A stretch of DNA of 64,000 nucleotides. It comes from Enterococcus silesiacus (GTDB lineage Bacteria; Bacillota; Bacilli; Lactobacillales; Enterococcaceae). Both the position numbers and the translations under genes were made by a program. The stretch is taken from contig CP013614.1 of the NCBI GenBank assembly GCA_001465115.1, forward strand, positions 2,666,001 through 2,730,000, written 5' to 3'. Under the pieces are notes generated by a model. That model worked only from the letters and a program-made list of their open reading frames with translations, ran no database searches and had not been told where the DNA came from. Positions within the stretch are counted from its first letter, which is position 1, and each line of letters starts with the position of its first letter. Positions 22,439 through 32,896 of the stretch are shown in pieces.

Positions 22439-24553
22439 TTATTTTTCTTTATTTTCTTCAGCCAATAACGCTTTACGTGAAACATTCACACGGCCTTGTT
22501 TATCGATTTCAGTCACTTTTACAAGCACTTCATCGCCAAGTTTTACGATGTCTTCAACGTTATTTACACGTTCATTCGCTAATTGAGAAATATGAACTAG
22601 ACCATCTTTCCCTTTGATCAGGTTAACGAATGCACCGAATTTTTCGATACGAACGACTTTACCAAGGTAAACTTGTCCAACTTCAACTTCTTTTGTCAAC
22701 TCTTCAATGATCTTGATCGCTTTTTTGATCATATCTGCATCAGCAGAAGCAATACTTACATTACCTTCTTGATCGATGTCGATCTTCACGCCAGTTTCAT
22801 CGATGATCCCATTGATGGTTTCTCCGCCTTTACCAATAACATCTTTGATTTTAGCTGGAGCGATTTGGATCATTTCGATCTTAGGTGCATACTTGCTTAA
22901 CTCTGGACGAGGTTCAGCCAATGTTGATGTCAATTCAGCAAGAATTTCCATACGGGCTTTTTTCGCTTGAGTCAATGCTTCTGTCAAGATTTGTTCAGTG
23001 ATTCCTTGGATTTTGATATCCATTTGTAGTGCTGTGATTCCGTCTTTTGTTCCAGCAACTTTAAAGTCCATGTCGCCTAGGTGATCTTCTAGCCCTTGGA
23101 TATCTGTTAAAATCGTATAGTTTTCGCCATCGCTGACAAGTCCCATTGCGATTCCGGCAACTGGTGATTTAATTGGTACACCAGCATCCATCAATGCTAA
23201 GATGCCCGCACAAATACTTGCTTGAGAAGAAGAACCATTTGATTCTAAAACTTCTGATACCACACGGATCATGTAAGGGAAATCCGCTTCACTTGGAATC
23301 ACTTGCGCCATCGCACGTTCGCCTAAAGCACCGTGACCGATTTCACGACGACCAGGAGAGCCTGCACGACCTGTTGAACCAACAGAGAATTGTGGGAAGT
23401 TATAATGATGAATGAAACGTTTGCTGTCTTCTACACCTAAACCATCAATGATTTGATGTTCACCAAGCGGTGCTAAAGTTACTACAGACAACGCTTGTGT
23501 TTGTCCACGAGTAAACAATCCAGAACCATGAACACGTGGTAAAATACCAACTTCTGATGCTAAAGGACGGATTTCGTCTAATTTACGACCATCAGGACGG
23601 ATTTTATCGATCGTGATCAATTCACGAACCACGTCTTTTTCTAAATCTTCAGCGATTTGTTTTACTTCTTTTGCTACTTGCGCTTCTTCTTCGTGACCAG
23701 CAAATTTTTCAGCATACGCTTCTTTTAATTGATCTTTGATGGCATCGATATTGACTTCACGAGCAAGTTTTTCTTCGGTCATAACTGCTTCTTTCATTGA
23801 AGCATAGTAAGCCGCGAAGATTTCTTTTTTCAAATCAGCATCTACTTGTAATAATTTGATTTCCATTTTTTCTTTACCGACAGCGGCAACGATTTCTTCT
23901 TGGAAAGCAACTAATTCTTTGATTGCATCAAAACCGAAAAGTAACGCACCAAGCATATCTTCTTCCGATACTTCTTTGGCACCACTTTCAACCATATTAA
24001 TCGCTTTTTTCGTTCCAGCAACCGTTAATTCGATATCTGTTTTTTCAGATTGTTCAACAGTTGGGTTCAATACATATTCGCCATCAACACGACCCACATC
24101 AACACCTGCGATTGGTCCATCAAATGGAATATCTGAAATTGCTAAAGCTAAAGATGAACCAAACATTGCCGCCATTTCTGGTGTGCAATCTTGTTCTACA
24201 CTCATGACAGTATTTGTGATTTGTACTTCGTTACGGAAACCTTCAGCAAACATCGGACGGATCGGACGGTCGATTAAACGAGCCGTTAATGTTGCGCGTT
24301 CACTTGGGCGACCTTCACGTTTGATAAATCCACCTGGGATTTTCCCTACAGAGTACATTTTCTCTTCGTAATTCACTGTTAATGGAAAGAAATCAAAATC
24401 TCTCGCATCTTTTGATGCAACAGCCGCACTTAGTACCACTGTATCTCCATAACGAACTAATACTGCACCATTTGCTTGTTTGGCTAATTGACCAACTTCA
24501 ACTTGTAAGGGACGTCCGCCCCAAGTTGTTTTGAACACTTGTTTTTCTGACAT
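22439..24553 (-). CDS. pnp: Polyribonucleotide nucleotidyltransferase (PNPase)
   Basis: 704 aa, normal length. Two RNase PH-like domains (first near 10-140, second near 310-540 with [20 protein letters not shown]), then a KH domain ([20 protein letters not shown]) and a C-terminal S1 domain ([20 protein letters not shown]). PNPase degrades RNA 3' to 5' phosphorolytically and can add heteropolymeric tails. ATG follows AAGGAGAAG. It is downstream of rpsO, the conserved bacterial order, with a 200-nt gap that contains the rpsO terminator. Confidence 0.97.
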   Translation of the reverse strand: MSEKQVFKTTWGGRPLQVEVGQLAKQANGAVLVRYGDTVVLSAAVASKDARDFDFFPLTVNYEEKMYSVGKIPGGFIKREGRPSERATLTARLIDRPIRPMFAEGFRNEVQITNTVMSVEQDCTPEMAAMFGSSLALAISDIPFDGPIAGVDVGRVDGEYVLNPTVEQSEKTDIELTVAGTKKAINMVESGAKEVSEEDMLGALLFGFDAIKELVAFQEEIVAAVGKEKMEIKLLQVDADLKKEIFAAYYASMKEAVMTEEKLAREVNIDAIKDQLKEAYAEKFAGHEEEAQVAKEVKQIAEDLEKDVVRELITIDKIRPDGRKLDEIRPLASEVGILPRVHGSGLFTRGQTQALSVVTLAPLGEHQIIDGLGVEDSKRFIHHYNFPQFSVGSTGRAGSPGRREIGHGALGERAMAQVIPSEADFPYMIRVVSEVLESNGSSSQASICAGILALMDAGVPIKSPVAGIAMGLVSDGENYTILTDIQGLEDHLGDMDFKVAGTKDGITALQMDIKIQGITEQILTEALTQAKKARMEILAELTSTLAEPRPELSKYAPKIEMIQIAPAKIKDVIGKGGETINGIIDETGVKIDIDQEGNVSIASADADMIKKAIKIIEELTKEVEVGQVYLGKVVRIEKFGAFVNLIKGKDGLVHISQLANERVNNVEDIVKLGDEVLVKVTEIDKQGRVNVSRKALLAEENKEK

Positions 24554-24721
24554 GTACTTCTTCTCCTTTGATTCTTCGGAAAAGTTAGAGTACTACTAAA
24601 CAAATGAAAAGATTCAAAAGAATTGAGTCCTTTTATTTGGTTAGTAGATTCATTCAAACTTTCCAAAGATGATGATTTTTTAGTATTTTAAGGATACTCA
24701 ACCTTTGCTTTTACATAAGCT

Positions 24722-24752
24722 AAAAAGCGAGGTTCGTTACGAATCTCGCTTT
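24722..24752 (-). terminator. Terminator of rpsO
   Basis: AAAGCGAGATTCG and CGAACCTCGCTTT (reverse strand) with a 3-nt loop, followed by TTT. It separates rpsO from pnp, so pnp transcription relies on read-through or a separate start. Confidence 0.8.
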
Positions 24753-24763
24753 TCTTTGTTTGA

Positions 24764-25033
24764 TTAACGACGTAATCCTAAACGTTCGATCAATACGCGG
24801 TAACGTTGAATGTCAGTCTTACGTAGGTAAGCTAACAAGTTACGACGGTGACCAATTTTTTTCATTAGTCCACGGTAAGAATGGTGATCTTTTTTGTGAA
24901 CGCGAGCGTGTTCATTCAAGTGATTGATATCAGCAGTTAATACAGCGATCTGTACTTCTGGTGAACCAGTATCTCCTTCATGACGAGCGTATTCGCTAAT
25001 GATTTCGTTTTTCTTTTCTTTTGACATTGCCAT
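24764..25033 (-). CDS. rpsO: 30S ribosomal protein S15
   Basis: 89 aa from the ATG at 25033, preceded by AGAGGTG; upstream in-frame codons are leader. The sequence has the S15 signature ([40 protein letters not shown]). S15 binds 16S rRNA helix 20-22 and drives early assembly of the 30S platform. It is the usual neighbour of pnp. Confidence 0.98.
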   Translation of the reverse strand: MAMSKEKKNEIISEYARHEGDTGSPEVQIAVLTADINHLNEHARVHKKDHHSYRGLMKKIGHRRNLLAYLRKTDIQRYRVLIERLGLRR

Positions 25034-25129
25034 GTTTTTCACCTCTTCTTTAATAGTCATCTTCTTACTGAGTAATGCGTTGGTGATTCGCACAACCAAG
25101 TAAAAGACGGTACGTTTCCATACAGGTAT

Positions 25130-25158
25130 ACTTTACAGGAAAACTGTTTCTTAGTCAA
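25130..25158 (-). promoter_or_regulatory. Promoter of rpsO
   Basis: Reverse strand TTGACT (25158-25153) and TAAAGT (25135-25130), 17 nt apart. The roughly 90-nt leader to the rpsO ATG may carry S15 autoregulation, but I cannot identify the binding fold. Confidence 0.65.
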
Positions 25159-25186
25159 TAATTACTAATCAATTCTAGTTAAAACA

Positions 25187-27865
25187 TCACTTGGTTTGTT
25201 CTCTTACATATGTTCCTGGTTGTGAACCATCGTAGTTTTGGATTAGTTCTGTAAACTCACTTAGTGTTTGACGTGTACCGCTTGGTCCTATCCAATAGCC
25301 TGAAAACTGGGCATCCTTTTTCTCTCTTATTCCTGTCTTTCCATCAAAACGAAACTCTTTTCCCATTGTCAGCTCTTCAAGGTAATATGGAAACATGTCA
25401 TCCGCATATTCAACCGCTGTAGTGTTCCATTTAGATAAATCTAAACTTGTTAGTGACTGTGAATAAAACATTCTTATCATAGATGTTACCTTATTCGTAT
25501 CCCAATTCGACACATCTATACTGGTCAGCTTACGTACACCCTCAAACATACGAGACATATACTTCACTCTGCCTGTATTCCAACTGGACACATCTATACG
25601 TTCCAATTTCTCTGCATTTTCAAACAGGTTTGACATGTCCGTCACTTGACTTGTATCCCACTGCGACACATCTATATCCAATAAGTTCTTTGCACCGCTA
25701 AACATATTCGACATGGTCGTTACTTGACTTGTATTCCAATTTGATACATCTACTTTTTTCAACCTTGGCATTGTCGAGAACATATGAGACATACTCGTCA
25801 CCTCTGAGGTGTCTAATAAATTTGCTCCTTCAATGCTTTCTAATTCAGATAGATCATAAAACAGATTGGAAGAATTCTTTCCTAATTTTACTGGTTCGGT
25901 AAAGACTATTTCTTTAATTTTCTTTCCATTCAATCGACTTTGAGCTTCAATATGCGATCGAATATTGTGCTTGTGATGCACATAGCTAGGAAACTCTCCT
26001 GCACCAAAGGTAACTGTTTGTGTTGCTTCATTCCATGTCCATGGGACGGTCCCAAAAGTTCCTTTTCCATCACCCACCCGAACTTGACACTCTGCTGTTT
26101 TCTGTCCCTCTTCTGAAACGGCTTTAACAGTGACGTTCCCAGCTTTTTTAGCTTTTATAACGCCAGTATCAGAAACACTAACAATAGAATCATCGGAGCT
26201 TTTCCAGATAATTTGAGGATTTGTTGCATTTTCTGGTAAGATAGTTGCATTTAATAACGTTTCTTCTCCTACGTTCAATGTTACATCTGTCGGGTCAAGT
26301 TGGATATTTTCTACTGCTATTTTTTTCTCTTTAGTATACACGTTTAACCATATATTAAACGGAGAACTGAATACTTTTCCTCCTGACACATCTCTCCAGT
26401 GCATTTCATTCTTTATATCTTTCGTACTAATAAACGAACGTCCCTTTTCTAAATATGGTGTTTCATCTTTACCCGGTTCTTTAATCTTCTGCATTCGTAC
26501 TTGAAAATAAGGAACGTCTTCTGGGTATATATATTTAATAATAATTGTATACTCTTGATTAGGGTCAATTTTTTGAGTCGGTACTTTTATCGTTTCAACT
26601 CCTTCAAACTCTTTGACACCTTCACCAATTTTTGTCATATCTTTGTATCCAGAAATCATCTCATCATGTTTTATATTCCTATTCAAATAATATATCTCGT
26701 AGTTGATATTATTTTGGACTGTGTACAATGAAACTGCTGTCAGCTCTTCTTCACTTTTTCCAGTTTGAAATACATTACCATAAAATAACTCTTTAGTCTT
26801 CATAGTATAATTTGAGAGATAATTTTGAAATCCATTCACATACTTATGATTAAAATCATATTCTTTTTTCTCTGTGTCTACAGCTGAGTTAACAGAGCTC
26901 TGCATATAGACATCTTCATAGCTAATGTAAAAATATCCCTCATCATGTTCATATTTCCCCCAAGAATTTTTCACCTTAAAAGCACCATTATTTTGCGGTT
27001 TTTTTCTGAAATTTTCTTTCGAATAGTTATCCTCCCAACCAACAATCACAATGGCATGATTCGATGTTGCCCACTCTCCATTATGATTCGGAACTAATCC
27101 TTGTTTAATGTCTTCAATCGGTACATAAGTAGCATTAGTTTGTTGATTATAGTAATTATCATTATGAGAGTAACTGGTATCGTAATGGAACGTTACTGCT
27201 CCATGTTTATAGATCATTGATTTTATATCATTTACTTTTTTCTTACGCTCTTCCTCAGTCCCTTTAGTATAGCTTACACCAGGGATTACCACTATTTTGT
27301 CTGCATACATTGGAATTTGTTGATTTTTTATCGTTAAAAAGTCTTGACTTGACATGGGATTTATCTGAGATGAGTAAGAAGGTGTACGTAATACATCCTC
27401 TGTCACTCCCATATTGTCCAGTGAGGCTTGTTCTATTAGTATCTCTGAATTTCCACCACCATTTAATGGTCTATTATCTGCGTGTGGATTAATTTCGTCC
27501 GTAAAAGCATTATTTGCAAAATAATAATTAAAATAGTTTGGAGAAATAGCGTAATCAACCCCAAATTCTTTTTTCATTGAAATTGCTAGTACATCTGTTC
27601 CTGAATAGGCCCAACATATTCCAACATCGCCTTGATTCCGCACAGGCGTCCCAAAACCTCCATCCATAAAATCAAATTTTTCTGGCAGAGCTTGTCTTTT
27701 TAGTAGTTGTTGTTTTGACTGTAGATCAGGAGTTGGCACCTCCACTTGTAGTCCAGTTTCCGGATCTACTGGAAAGTATTCTACTTTCTTCGCTTCGTCA
27801 GCATGCACTATATTTGGAAATAACAACGCCAAACCAACACTTAAACCCCATAATATTTTTTTCAT
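25187..27865 (-). CDS. Secreted C1-family cysteine protease with Big2 and BspA-like repeats
   Basis: 892 aa from the ATG at 27865 (GGAG 6 nt upstream). Signal peptide 1-22 (ending VHADE). Papain-like domain 55-330 with Cys84 (GICWAYSG), His270 (SNHAIVIVGW) and Asn300 (KNSWGKYE), so the triad is complete. A middle beta domain follows, then a Big2 domain about 525-605 (VTLNVGEETLLNATILPENA, GVIKAKKAGNVTVKA). About 690-860 are DUF285/BspA-like repeats with W-[DN]-T-x-x-V-x-x-M-x-x-M-F units. No LPXTG or membrane anchor at the C-terminus. Substrate unknown; a surface or secreted protease that binds host or wall components is plausible. Confidence 0.88.
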   Translation of the reverse strand: MKKILWGLSVGLALLFPNIVHADEAKKVEYFPVDPETGLQVEVPTPDLQSKQQLLKRQALPEKFDFMDGGFGTPVRNQGDVGICWAYSGTDVLAISMKKEFGVDYAISPNYFNYYFANNAFTDEINPHADNRPLNGGGNSEILIEQASLDNMGVTEDVLRTPSYSSQINPMSSQDFLTIKNQQIPMYADKIVVIPGVSYTKGTEEERKKKVNDIKSMIYKHGAVTFHYDTSYSHNDNYYNQQTNATYVPIEDIKQGLVPNHNGEWATSNHAIVIVGWEDNYSKENFRKKPQNNGAFKVKNSWGKYEHDEGYFYISYEDVYMQSSVNSAVDTEKKEYDFNHKYVNGFQNYLSNYTMKTKELFYGNVFQTGKSEEELTAVSLYTVQNNINYEIYYLNRNIKHDEMISGYKDMTKIGEGVKEFEGVETIKVPTQKIDPNQEYTIIIKYIYPEDVPYFQVRMQKIKEPGKDETPYLEKGRSFISTKDIKNEMHWRDVSGGKVFSSPFNIWLNVYTKEKKIAVENIQLDPTDVTLNVGEETLLNATILPENATNPQIIWKSSDDSIVSVSDTGVIKAKKAGNVTVKAVSEEGQKTAECQVRVGDGKGTFGTVPWTWNEATQTVTFGAGEFPSYVHHKHNIRSHIEAQSRLNGKKIKEIVFTEPVKLGKNSSNLFYDLSELESIEGANLLDTSEVTSMSHMFSTMPRLKKVDVSNWNTSQVTTMSNMFSGAKNLLDIDVSQWDTSQVTDMSNLFENAEKLERIDVSSWNTGRVKYMSRMFEGVRKLTSIDVSNWDTNKVTSMIRMFYSQSLTSLDLSKWNTTAVEYADDMFPYYLEELTMGKEFRFDGKTGIREKKDAQFSGYWIGPSGTRQTLSEFTELIQNYDGSQPGTYVREQTK

Positions 27866-28234
27866 TTCTATCTCCTTTTTTAAATTTCTATTTCGTATCG
27901 CAAAAAAATACATAAAATATTTTTCATTGCATTTTCCATAACAATATAAAAAACGCTCTGGCATTAACTTATCTTGCGTGTACTACAATTACAAACAAAA
28001 AATTCAAACCAACAATTTAATATATATTTATTTTACATTTTTCGCGATACAATATTCATTTTACCACAAACATATAATCAATATATATTTATTTATTTTA
28101 TTTTGTATAATAAACGATGGTGCATTATTCTACTTATTATTAGTTTATTTTTCTATTTTTTCTGCAACCCTTATATGATAAAATAGAGGATAAATAACTT
28201 TAATACTTTATTGTATTGAAAGGAAGAATATCAA

Positions 28235-28798
28235 ATGATTACAATGGATAATATTATCCGCGAAGGAAACCCAACACTTAGAGCAGTGGCAAAAGAAGTA
28301 ACTGTGCCACTAGCTGATGAAGATATCACATTAGGTACAGAAATGATGGAGTTCTTGCATAATAGCCAAGACCCAGTTAAAGCTGAAGAATTAGGACTAC
28401 GCGGCGGTGTTGGTTTAGCGGCACCACAATTAGATATTTCTAAACGCATCATTGCAGTTCATGTACCCAGCGGTGATTTGGAAAATCCAGAACCGACATT
28501 AAGTGCGGTGATGTATAATCCTAAAATTTTAAGCCATTCCGTTCAAGATGCTTGTCTTGGCGAAGGCGAAGGGTGTTTATCGGTTGACCGTGAAGTGCCT
28601 GGTTATGTGGTACGCCATAATAAAATCACACTTTCTTACGTGGACGCAGCGGGTGTTAAACAAAAGATCCGTTTAAAAAATTATGAAGCAATCGTGGTTC
28701 AACATGAAATCGATCATTTAAATGGTGTGATGTTTTATGATCATATCAATGCAGAAAACCCATATGCGTTGCAAGATGGCGTTTTGGTAATTGAATAA
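28235..28798 (+). CDS. def: Peptide deformylase
   Basis: 187 aa. All three motifs are present: GVGLAAPQ (58-65), EGCLS (112-116, Cys114 as metal ligand) and QHEIDHLNG (156-164, two His ligands and catalytic Glu). It removes the formyl group from nascent proteins, using Fe2+ or Zn2+. The longer N-terminal and [17 protein letters not shown] insertion are typical of the Gram-positive type 2 enzyme. The 370 nt upstream are extremely AT-rich and contain its promoter but no gene. Confidence 0.97.
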   Translation: MITMDNIIREGNPTLRAVAKEVTVPLADEDITLGTEMMEFLHNSQDPVKAEELGLRGGVGLAAPQLDISKRIIAVHVPSGDLENPEPTLSAVMYNPKILSHSVQDACLGEGEGCLSVDREVPGYVVRHNKITLSYVDAAGVKQKIRLKNYEAIVVQHEIDHLNGVMFYDHINAENPYALQDGVLVIE

Positions 28799-28801
28799 CT
28801 A

Positions 28802-28848
28802 AAAAGTGATCTGTACAAACTCAAATAGTTTTGCACAGATCACTTTTT
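28802..28848. terminator. Bidirectional terminator between def and the HAD gene
   Basis: AAAGTGATCTGT and ACAGATCACTTT with further CAAAA/TTTTG pairing, flanked by T-runs on both strands. It lies between convergent genes. Confidence 0.85.
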
Positions 28849-28854
28849 TTATCC

Positions 28855-29631
28855 TTAAATCGCCTTTAATTCCTTCAATACTTTCCAAATACCATCATTA
28901 TCATTGGTATCGGTCACGATTTTGGCTTCTTTTTGGATATGCGGCAAAGCATTCCCCATCGCAACACCGATCCCAGCTTCACGCAACATTTCACGATCAT
29001 TTTCACCATCACCAAATGTAACGATATCTTCACGAGCAATCCCGACACGATCTGCTAAATTCAATAATGTAGCTGCTTTTGAACCATTTTTAGGTACAAT
29101 ATCTACACTTTCAGAGTGCCAACGGATAAAGCGGAATTTAGAAAATTCACGGTCAAACATACCATCAGCTGATTCATCATAAAAGGCCAATGCTTGATAC
29201 ACATCATTTTCTTTTTGGAAATTCACATCATACTCTGGCGCTTCAAAGTCGATTGATCCCATCGCTTCAGCCATTTGCGCACGACGGTGATGATTGTTTT
29301 TCTTCACGTCATCTAGCCCGACATAGGCTAAACCAATTTCTCTTTTTTCTACTTCTGTGGCAAAGCGATGTAATTCATTTTCATCCAATAAATTTTGAAA
29401 ATATTGTTCATGATCCAAAAATGCTGCCGCTCCATTACAAAGAACATAATTGGAAAAATCTAAATCTAAAATAATATCTTGCGCCATAAATCGGCTGCGA
29501 CCTGTTGCAATTGTTACAAGATGTCCTTGTTGTCTTAATATCTTTAATGCTTCTCGTGTGCTTTCCAACGGCTGTCTGTCGGTTCCTAGCAATGTTCCAT
29601 CAATATCAAATGCAAAAAGTTTTCTTCTCAT
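28855..29631 (-). CDS. HAD superfamily Cof-type hydrolase
   Basis: 258 aa. HAD motif I FAFDIDGTLLG (6-16, nucleophile Asp and acid-base Asp), motif II IATGRS, motif III lysine in the GSKAATLL region, and motif IV FGDGENDREML. The large C2 cap of the Cof/YbiV group lies between. Such enzymes dephosphorylate sugar phosphates, FMN or pyridoxal phosphate; the substrate here cannot be told. It starts 22 nt after the stop of the AlkD-like gene, so they form one transcript. Confidence 0.9.
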   Translation of the reverse strand: MRRKLFAFDIDGTLLGTDRQPLESTREALKILRQQGHLVTIATGRSRFMAQDIILDLDFSNYVLCNGAAAFLDHEQYFQNLLDENELHRFATEVEKREIGLAYVGLDDVKKNNHHRRAQMAEAMGSIDFEAPEYDVNFQKENDVYQALAFYDESADGMFDREFSKFRFIRWHSESVDIVPKNGSKAATLLNLADRVGIAREDIVTFGDGENDREMLREAGIGVAMGNALPHIQKEAKIVTDTNDNDGIWKVLKELKAI

Positions 29632-29653
29632 GGCGTAATAACTCGCTCGCTTT

Positions 29654-30301
29654 CTATGGTTTTGGCAAATATTTACTGCCTTCTCTAACAGCTAATGGGC
29701 TTAACTCGGTCGTCTCGAACAAGGTTTGAACCCATAAAGGATCCGTTTTGCTGTATTGACGCAAGGACCAGCCGATTGCTTTTTGAATAAAGAACTCATC
29801 TGTAGTTTTATCATAAATAATGGCTTTTTTCAATAACACAGTGTTTGTTTTTTCTTTATATAACAGTTGCAAATTGATTGCGATACGTCTATGCCAAAAA
29901 TCTTCTTCACCAAAAAAGGCTTCAAATAACTGAGGCATTGCGTCTAAATTCTGGAAACACCAAAGACCAAAAAACTTACGCCAAGAATCAACGCTATCCC
30001 ACCAAGCTTTATCGATCACAAAAGGTTTGAAGCGCAGCACTTCTTCAAAAGAGAAGCGTTTTACATTAACTGTTGCCAAATCGATTGCTAAATATTGGTA
30101 TTCTCGTTCAGACTTCTGATAGTAAAAACTGACTAAATCAAATAATTCTGTAAAGGGCATTTTTTTACTGACTTTCAAAAGTTCCTTCTCTACTATAGCT
30201 CGCTCTGGCGCTGAAACACCTGCAAAAGGAAATAAATGTTTCATGTACGCTGCCATTTGCTCCGCTTTTTCTTTATTTTTAGGAAAAACGACTGTATCCA
30301 T
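29654..30301 (-). CDS. AlkD-like DNA alkylation repair protein
   Basis: 215 aa, all-helical HEAT-like protein. The family pattern is seen in SEREYQYLAIDLATV, DKAWWDSVDSWRKFFGLWC (W-W-D-x-V-D) and FWHRRIAINLQLL. AlkD glycosylases excise bulky or cationic alkylated bases without base flipping. The conserved Asp and aromatic residues appear to be present. First gene of a two-gene unit with the HAD hydrolase. Confidence 0.85.
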   Translation of the reverse strand: MDTVVFPKNKEKAEQMAAYMKHLFPFAGVSAPERAIVEKELLKVSKKMPFTELFDLVSFYYQKSEREYQYLAIDLATVNVKRFSFEEVLRFKPFVIDKAWWDSVDSWRKFFGLWCFQNLDAMPQLFEAFFGEEDFWHRRIAINLQLLYKEKTNTVLLKKAIIYDKTTDEFFIQKAIGWSLRQYSKTDPLWVQTLFETTELSPLAVREGSKYLPKP

Positions 30302-30363
30302 TTCATTGCTCCTTTTTCTTCTTTCCTTTATTTTACTTCAATAAACGATAGACAGCAAAAAAA

Positions 30364-30392
30364 GCTGGAACGAAAATACTTTCCGTTCCAGC
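30364..30392 (-). terminator. Terminator of the formate/nitrite channel gene
   Basis: GCTGGAACG and CGTTCCAGC pair perfectly around an 11-nt loop, followed on the reverse strand by seven T residues. Confidence 0.85.
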
Positions 30393-30403
30393 CTCTAAAT
30401 TGT

Positions 30404-31201
30404 TTAATCTACATAAGTCGTATCTGCATTATTCAGCCAAGCATAACCCAAGCCCATTACTAAACCACCGCCGATAAAGTTACCGATCAAAGCAAAGAAT
30501 AGATTGTGTGCTACGCTGCCGACTGTCATTGCTGCCATTGTTCCGTGAGAAGCGAAATACGCTAAACTAAACGCAGGGAAGTTGGCGATAACGTGTTCGT
30601 AGCCTAAGAAAGCAAAGATAAAGATGATGAAAATGATAGCCGCAACTTTACCAGCATCATCTTTCATACGCATACTTACTAACACAGCAGTATTTACTAC
30701 GATATTAGCAAACATTCCTTCAACTAAAATTTGTGTCGTTGTTTTATCTAATTTACCAGCTATCGATGTAAAGAAGAAGCTATCCGCAGGTAAATCCTGG
30801 AAAGGAACAGTCAAGGAAATCAAGTAGCCAAACAGAACGCCACCGACTAAATTAAAGAAAATACATGCAAATAAAATTTTTGCCGCAAAAGAGAAATTGA
30901 TCTTTTTACGGTAAACTCCAACTGTCATATAAAGCATATTCGATGTGCCAAGTTCCGCATTCATATACAGAATCATAACAAGTGACCAACTGAACATAAA
31001 GGCATATAGAATTTTGCCTAAGCCATGGACCATTCCTTCACCTTTGATTGCAATCGCAAAGGCAACTGCCGTTCCTAATGTTAAAAACATACAAGCCAGC
31101 ATTGCACGAAAAGCGTAACGCATAAAACTACTTTGGAATAAGTTCATTTTTTTACTGATTGATTTGTCGATCTGCTCAAATAATGGCGATACAGGTTTCA
31201 T
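30404..31201 (-). CDS. Formate/nitrite transporter (FNT) family channel
   Basis: 265 aa from the ATG at 31201 (AAAGGAG 6-7 nt upstream; an earlier in-frame start is less likely). Six membrane helices are visible, with FNT features LGTSNMLYMTVG in the second half-helix region and NIVVNTAVLVSMR in the fifth. FNT pentamers move formate, nitrite or hydrosulphide, often coupled to protons. Enterococci make formate by pyruvate formate-lyase, so formate exchange is the most likely use. No pfl gene is adjacent. The 350 nt upstream hold only AT-rich control sequence. Confidence 0.85.
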   Translation of the reverse strand: MKPVSPLFEQIDKSISKKMNLFQSSFMRYAFRAMLACMFLTLGTAVAFAIAIKGEGMVHGLGKILYAFMFSWSLVMILYMNAELGTSNMLYMTVGVYRKKINFSFAAKILFACIFFNLVGGVLFGYLISLTVPFQDLPADSFFFTSIAGKLDKTTTQILVEGMFANIVVNTAVLVSMRMKDDAGKVAAIIFIIFIFAFLGYEHVIANFPAFSLAYFASHGTMAAMTVGSVAHNLFFALIGNFIGGGLVMGLGYAWLNNADTTYVD

Positions 31202-31466
31202 TGTGTTTCTCCTTTTCAATTTGTTTTCATCTAATATTTTCAAAAAACATCCTTTACCATTCTAAAGACCATCTCAGGTTTTGTCTAGTGCTTTTTCAGA
31301 CAAAGTATCACTTTTTTTCATAGGATAACAAATTTAGGCTAAAAAATCCAAACAAATCGAGTAATAAGACAATAAAAATCCACCTGAAGTAGGATGATTT
31401 TATTTTAGCTAATGGTAAAATAGTAATATTAACACTCGTTTATTCCAAGGAAGGAGTTGTATGTGA

Positions 31467-31559
31467 ATGAAAGTGAAAACATTTTTGTTGGTGGTAGCTA
31501 ATGCTATAAAAAAAATCTTGGTATTATCTTTGGATAAGGGGGTAGGATATTATGTATAG
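31467..31559 (+). CDS. Possible 30-aa leader or small membrane peptide before the TPM gene
   Basis: ATG at 31467 after AAGGAG (spacing 10) encodes a hydrophobic, basic peptide starting MKVKTFLLVVANAIKK and stopping at 31559, overlapping the start of the TPM gene by 8 nt. The overlap and the ribosome site suggest translational coupling. It could be a remnant of a LemA-like gene, the usual neighbour of TPM proteins, or a real small protein. Confidence 0.4.
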   Translation: MKVKTFLLVVANAIKKILVLSLDKGVGYYV

Positions 31560-32892
31560 ATCCGCTCAAAATAATCAACCGCAACAACTAAATCAAAAAA
31601 TCATTTCGCATTACCGTTCTTTAAAAAGAAGAAACGAGATTTTTACGGTCATTTTATTATGGCTCTTTCTATCTTGTGGTTTTCTTTTTAGTTTATTCTT
31701 TATAACAGATAATCATTATCCTGAAAAAATAGCTTCTTATGATCAACAATTAGTCTCTCTTAAACAGGAACGAGCAGACATCGAGGCAGGAAAAGTAACA
31801 GAAACGAAAAAATCGTTTGATACAATTTTACAAGAAAATCTAGATAATTTAAAAGAGTATCCCAAACAGGAAAACAATTACTCTGTCGTTATAGACGGAA
31901 CAGATAGTAATCTAGTAATCAATAAAAATAATATATTTGTCTCAGATAACGCCAATATGCTAGATTCTACAGTAAAGAAAAAAATCTATGATTTAAACAA
32001 ACAATTGGCTGCAAGTACCAATGGTGCCCAATTAGAAGTCGTAACAGTCAGTAATTTGCCTAGTGGTGAAGACATTGAATCTTATGCCAATAAAATTTTT
32101 AACCAGCTAGGGATCGGTAATAAAGATGAAAACAACGGTGTTTTATATTTGATTGCTTTGGATGACCGAGAGTTTCGTTTAGAAGTAGGCTATGGATTGG
32201 AAGGCTTGATTCCTGATGGCGTAGCAGACAATATTATCAATGATGATGCGATTGTTGATGAATTCAAAGAAGAAAATTACGCCACTGCTGTAAATCGGGT
32301 AGTGGATCAAGTTTTTGCGTTAATGAATACAAAAACAGCTTTGGTAGATTCTAAAATCAATCAGGTTGAAGCGCAAAAAAACTCAGCTAGATTTGCCCAT
32401 GGGAGTCTATTCGTCTTGTTAGTAACTATAATAATAGTTAGTTTATTCCTTATTATTAGATTGATACGTGCACGACGGGCTTTAAAAGTAAACTACAATG
32501 AGTATCAAGAACAAATGACCGTTTATACTAATGAATTTGATCAAAATGAGACTGAATTGCTTCTTGAAAAAATAAAGCAAACCGATTTTTACTATATTAT
32601 GCTCAGCGGAACTTTCTTAATCTCATCAAGAAGAAGCCTACGTCGGGCAATCACAAGAGGAAGATTTTTAAAAAATCCAACGGCTCAGCAAAAAGCGTTT
32701 GGTCGTATTTTAATCGGAGATACTCTTTATTCAGGTAACGGAGACATTCTAACTACGGCTTATCTAGCTTCTAACTACAATTCTAGTAATTGGTCAGATA
32801 ATGATTCTTCTGGAGGTGGAAGCGGTGGCTCTTCTTGGGGCTCCTTTGGTGGAGGGTCTTCCGGTGGTGGCGGCGCATCCGGCGGCTGGTAG
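31552..32892 (+). CDS. TPM domain membrane protein (YgcG-like)
   Basis: 446 aa. An N-terminal membrane helix (about 30-52), then a TPM domain at about 120-265 (VSDNANMLDSTVKKKIYDLN, DDREFRLEVGYGLEGLIPDG, the usual phosphatase-like signature), a second helix near 285-305, a cytosolic stretch, and a Gly/Ser-rich tail (SSWGSFGGGSSGGGGASGGW) typical of the family. Unlike most homologues it has a membrane helix rather than a cleavable signal at its N-terminus. The role is unclear; TPM proteins are linked to membrane-protein quality control. Confidence 0.85.
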   Translation: MYRSAQNNQPQQLNQKIISHYRSLKRRNEIFTVILLWLFLSCGFLFSLFFITDNHYPEKIASYDQQLVSLKQERADIEAGKVTETKKSFDTILQENLDNLKEYPKQENNYSVVIDGTDSNLVINKNNIFVSDNANMLDSTVKKKIYDLNKQLAASTNGAQLEVVTVSNLPSGEDIESYANKIFNQLGIGNKDENNGVLYLIALDDREFRLEVGYGLEGLIPDGVADNIINDDAIVDEFKEENYATAVNRVVDQVFALMNTKTALVDSKINQVEAQKNSARFAHGSLFVLLVTIIIVSLFLIIRLIRARRALKVNYNEYQEQMTVYTNEFDQNETELLLEKIKQTDFYYIMLSGTFLISSRRSLRRAITRGRFLKNPTAQQKAFGRILIGDTLYSGNGDILTTAYLASNYNSSNWSDNDSSGGGSGGSSWGSFGGGSSGGGGASGGW

Positions 32893-32896
32893 TTTC

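Noticed and set aside
23856..24371. 171-codon forward-strand frame opposite pnp
   Set aside because: It lies wholly antisense to a well-conserved gene and has no ribosome site or recognisable protein pattern.
27866..28234. Forward-strand frames of 66-70 codons before def
   Set aside because: Extremely AT-rich with Phe/Ile/Tyr-biased products and no ribosome site; best read as non-coding promoter region.
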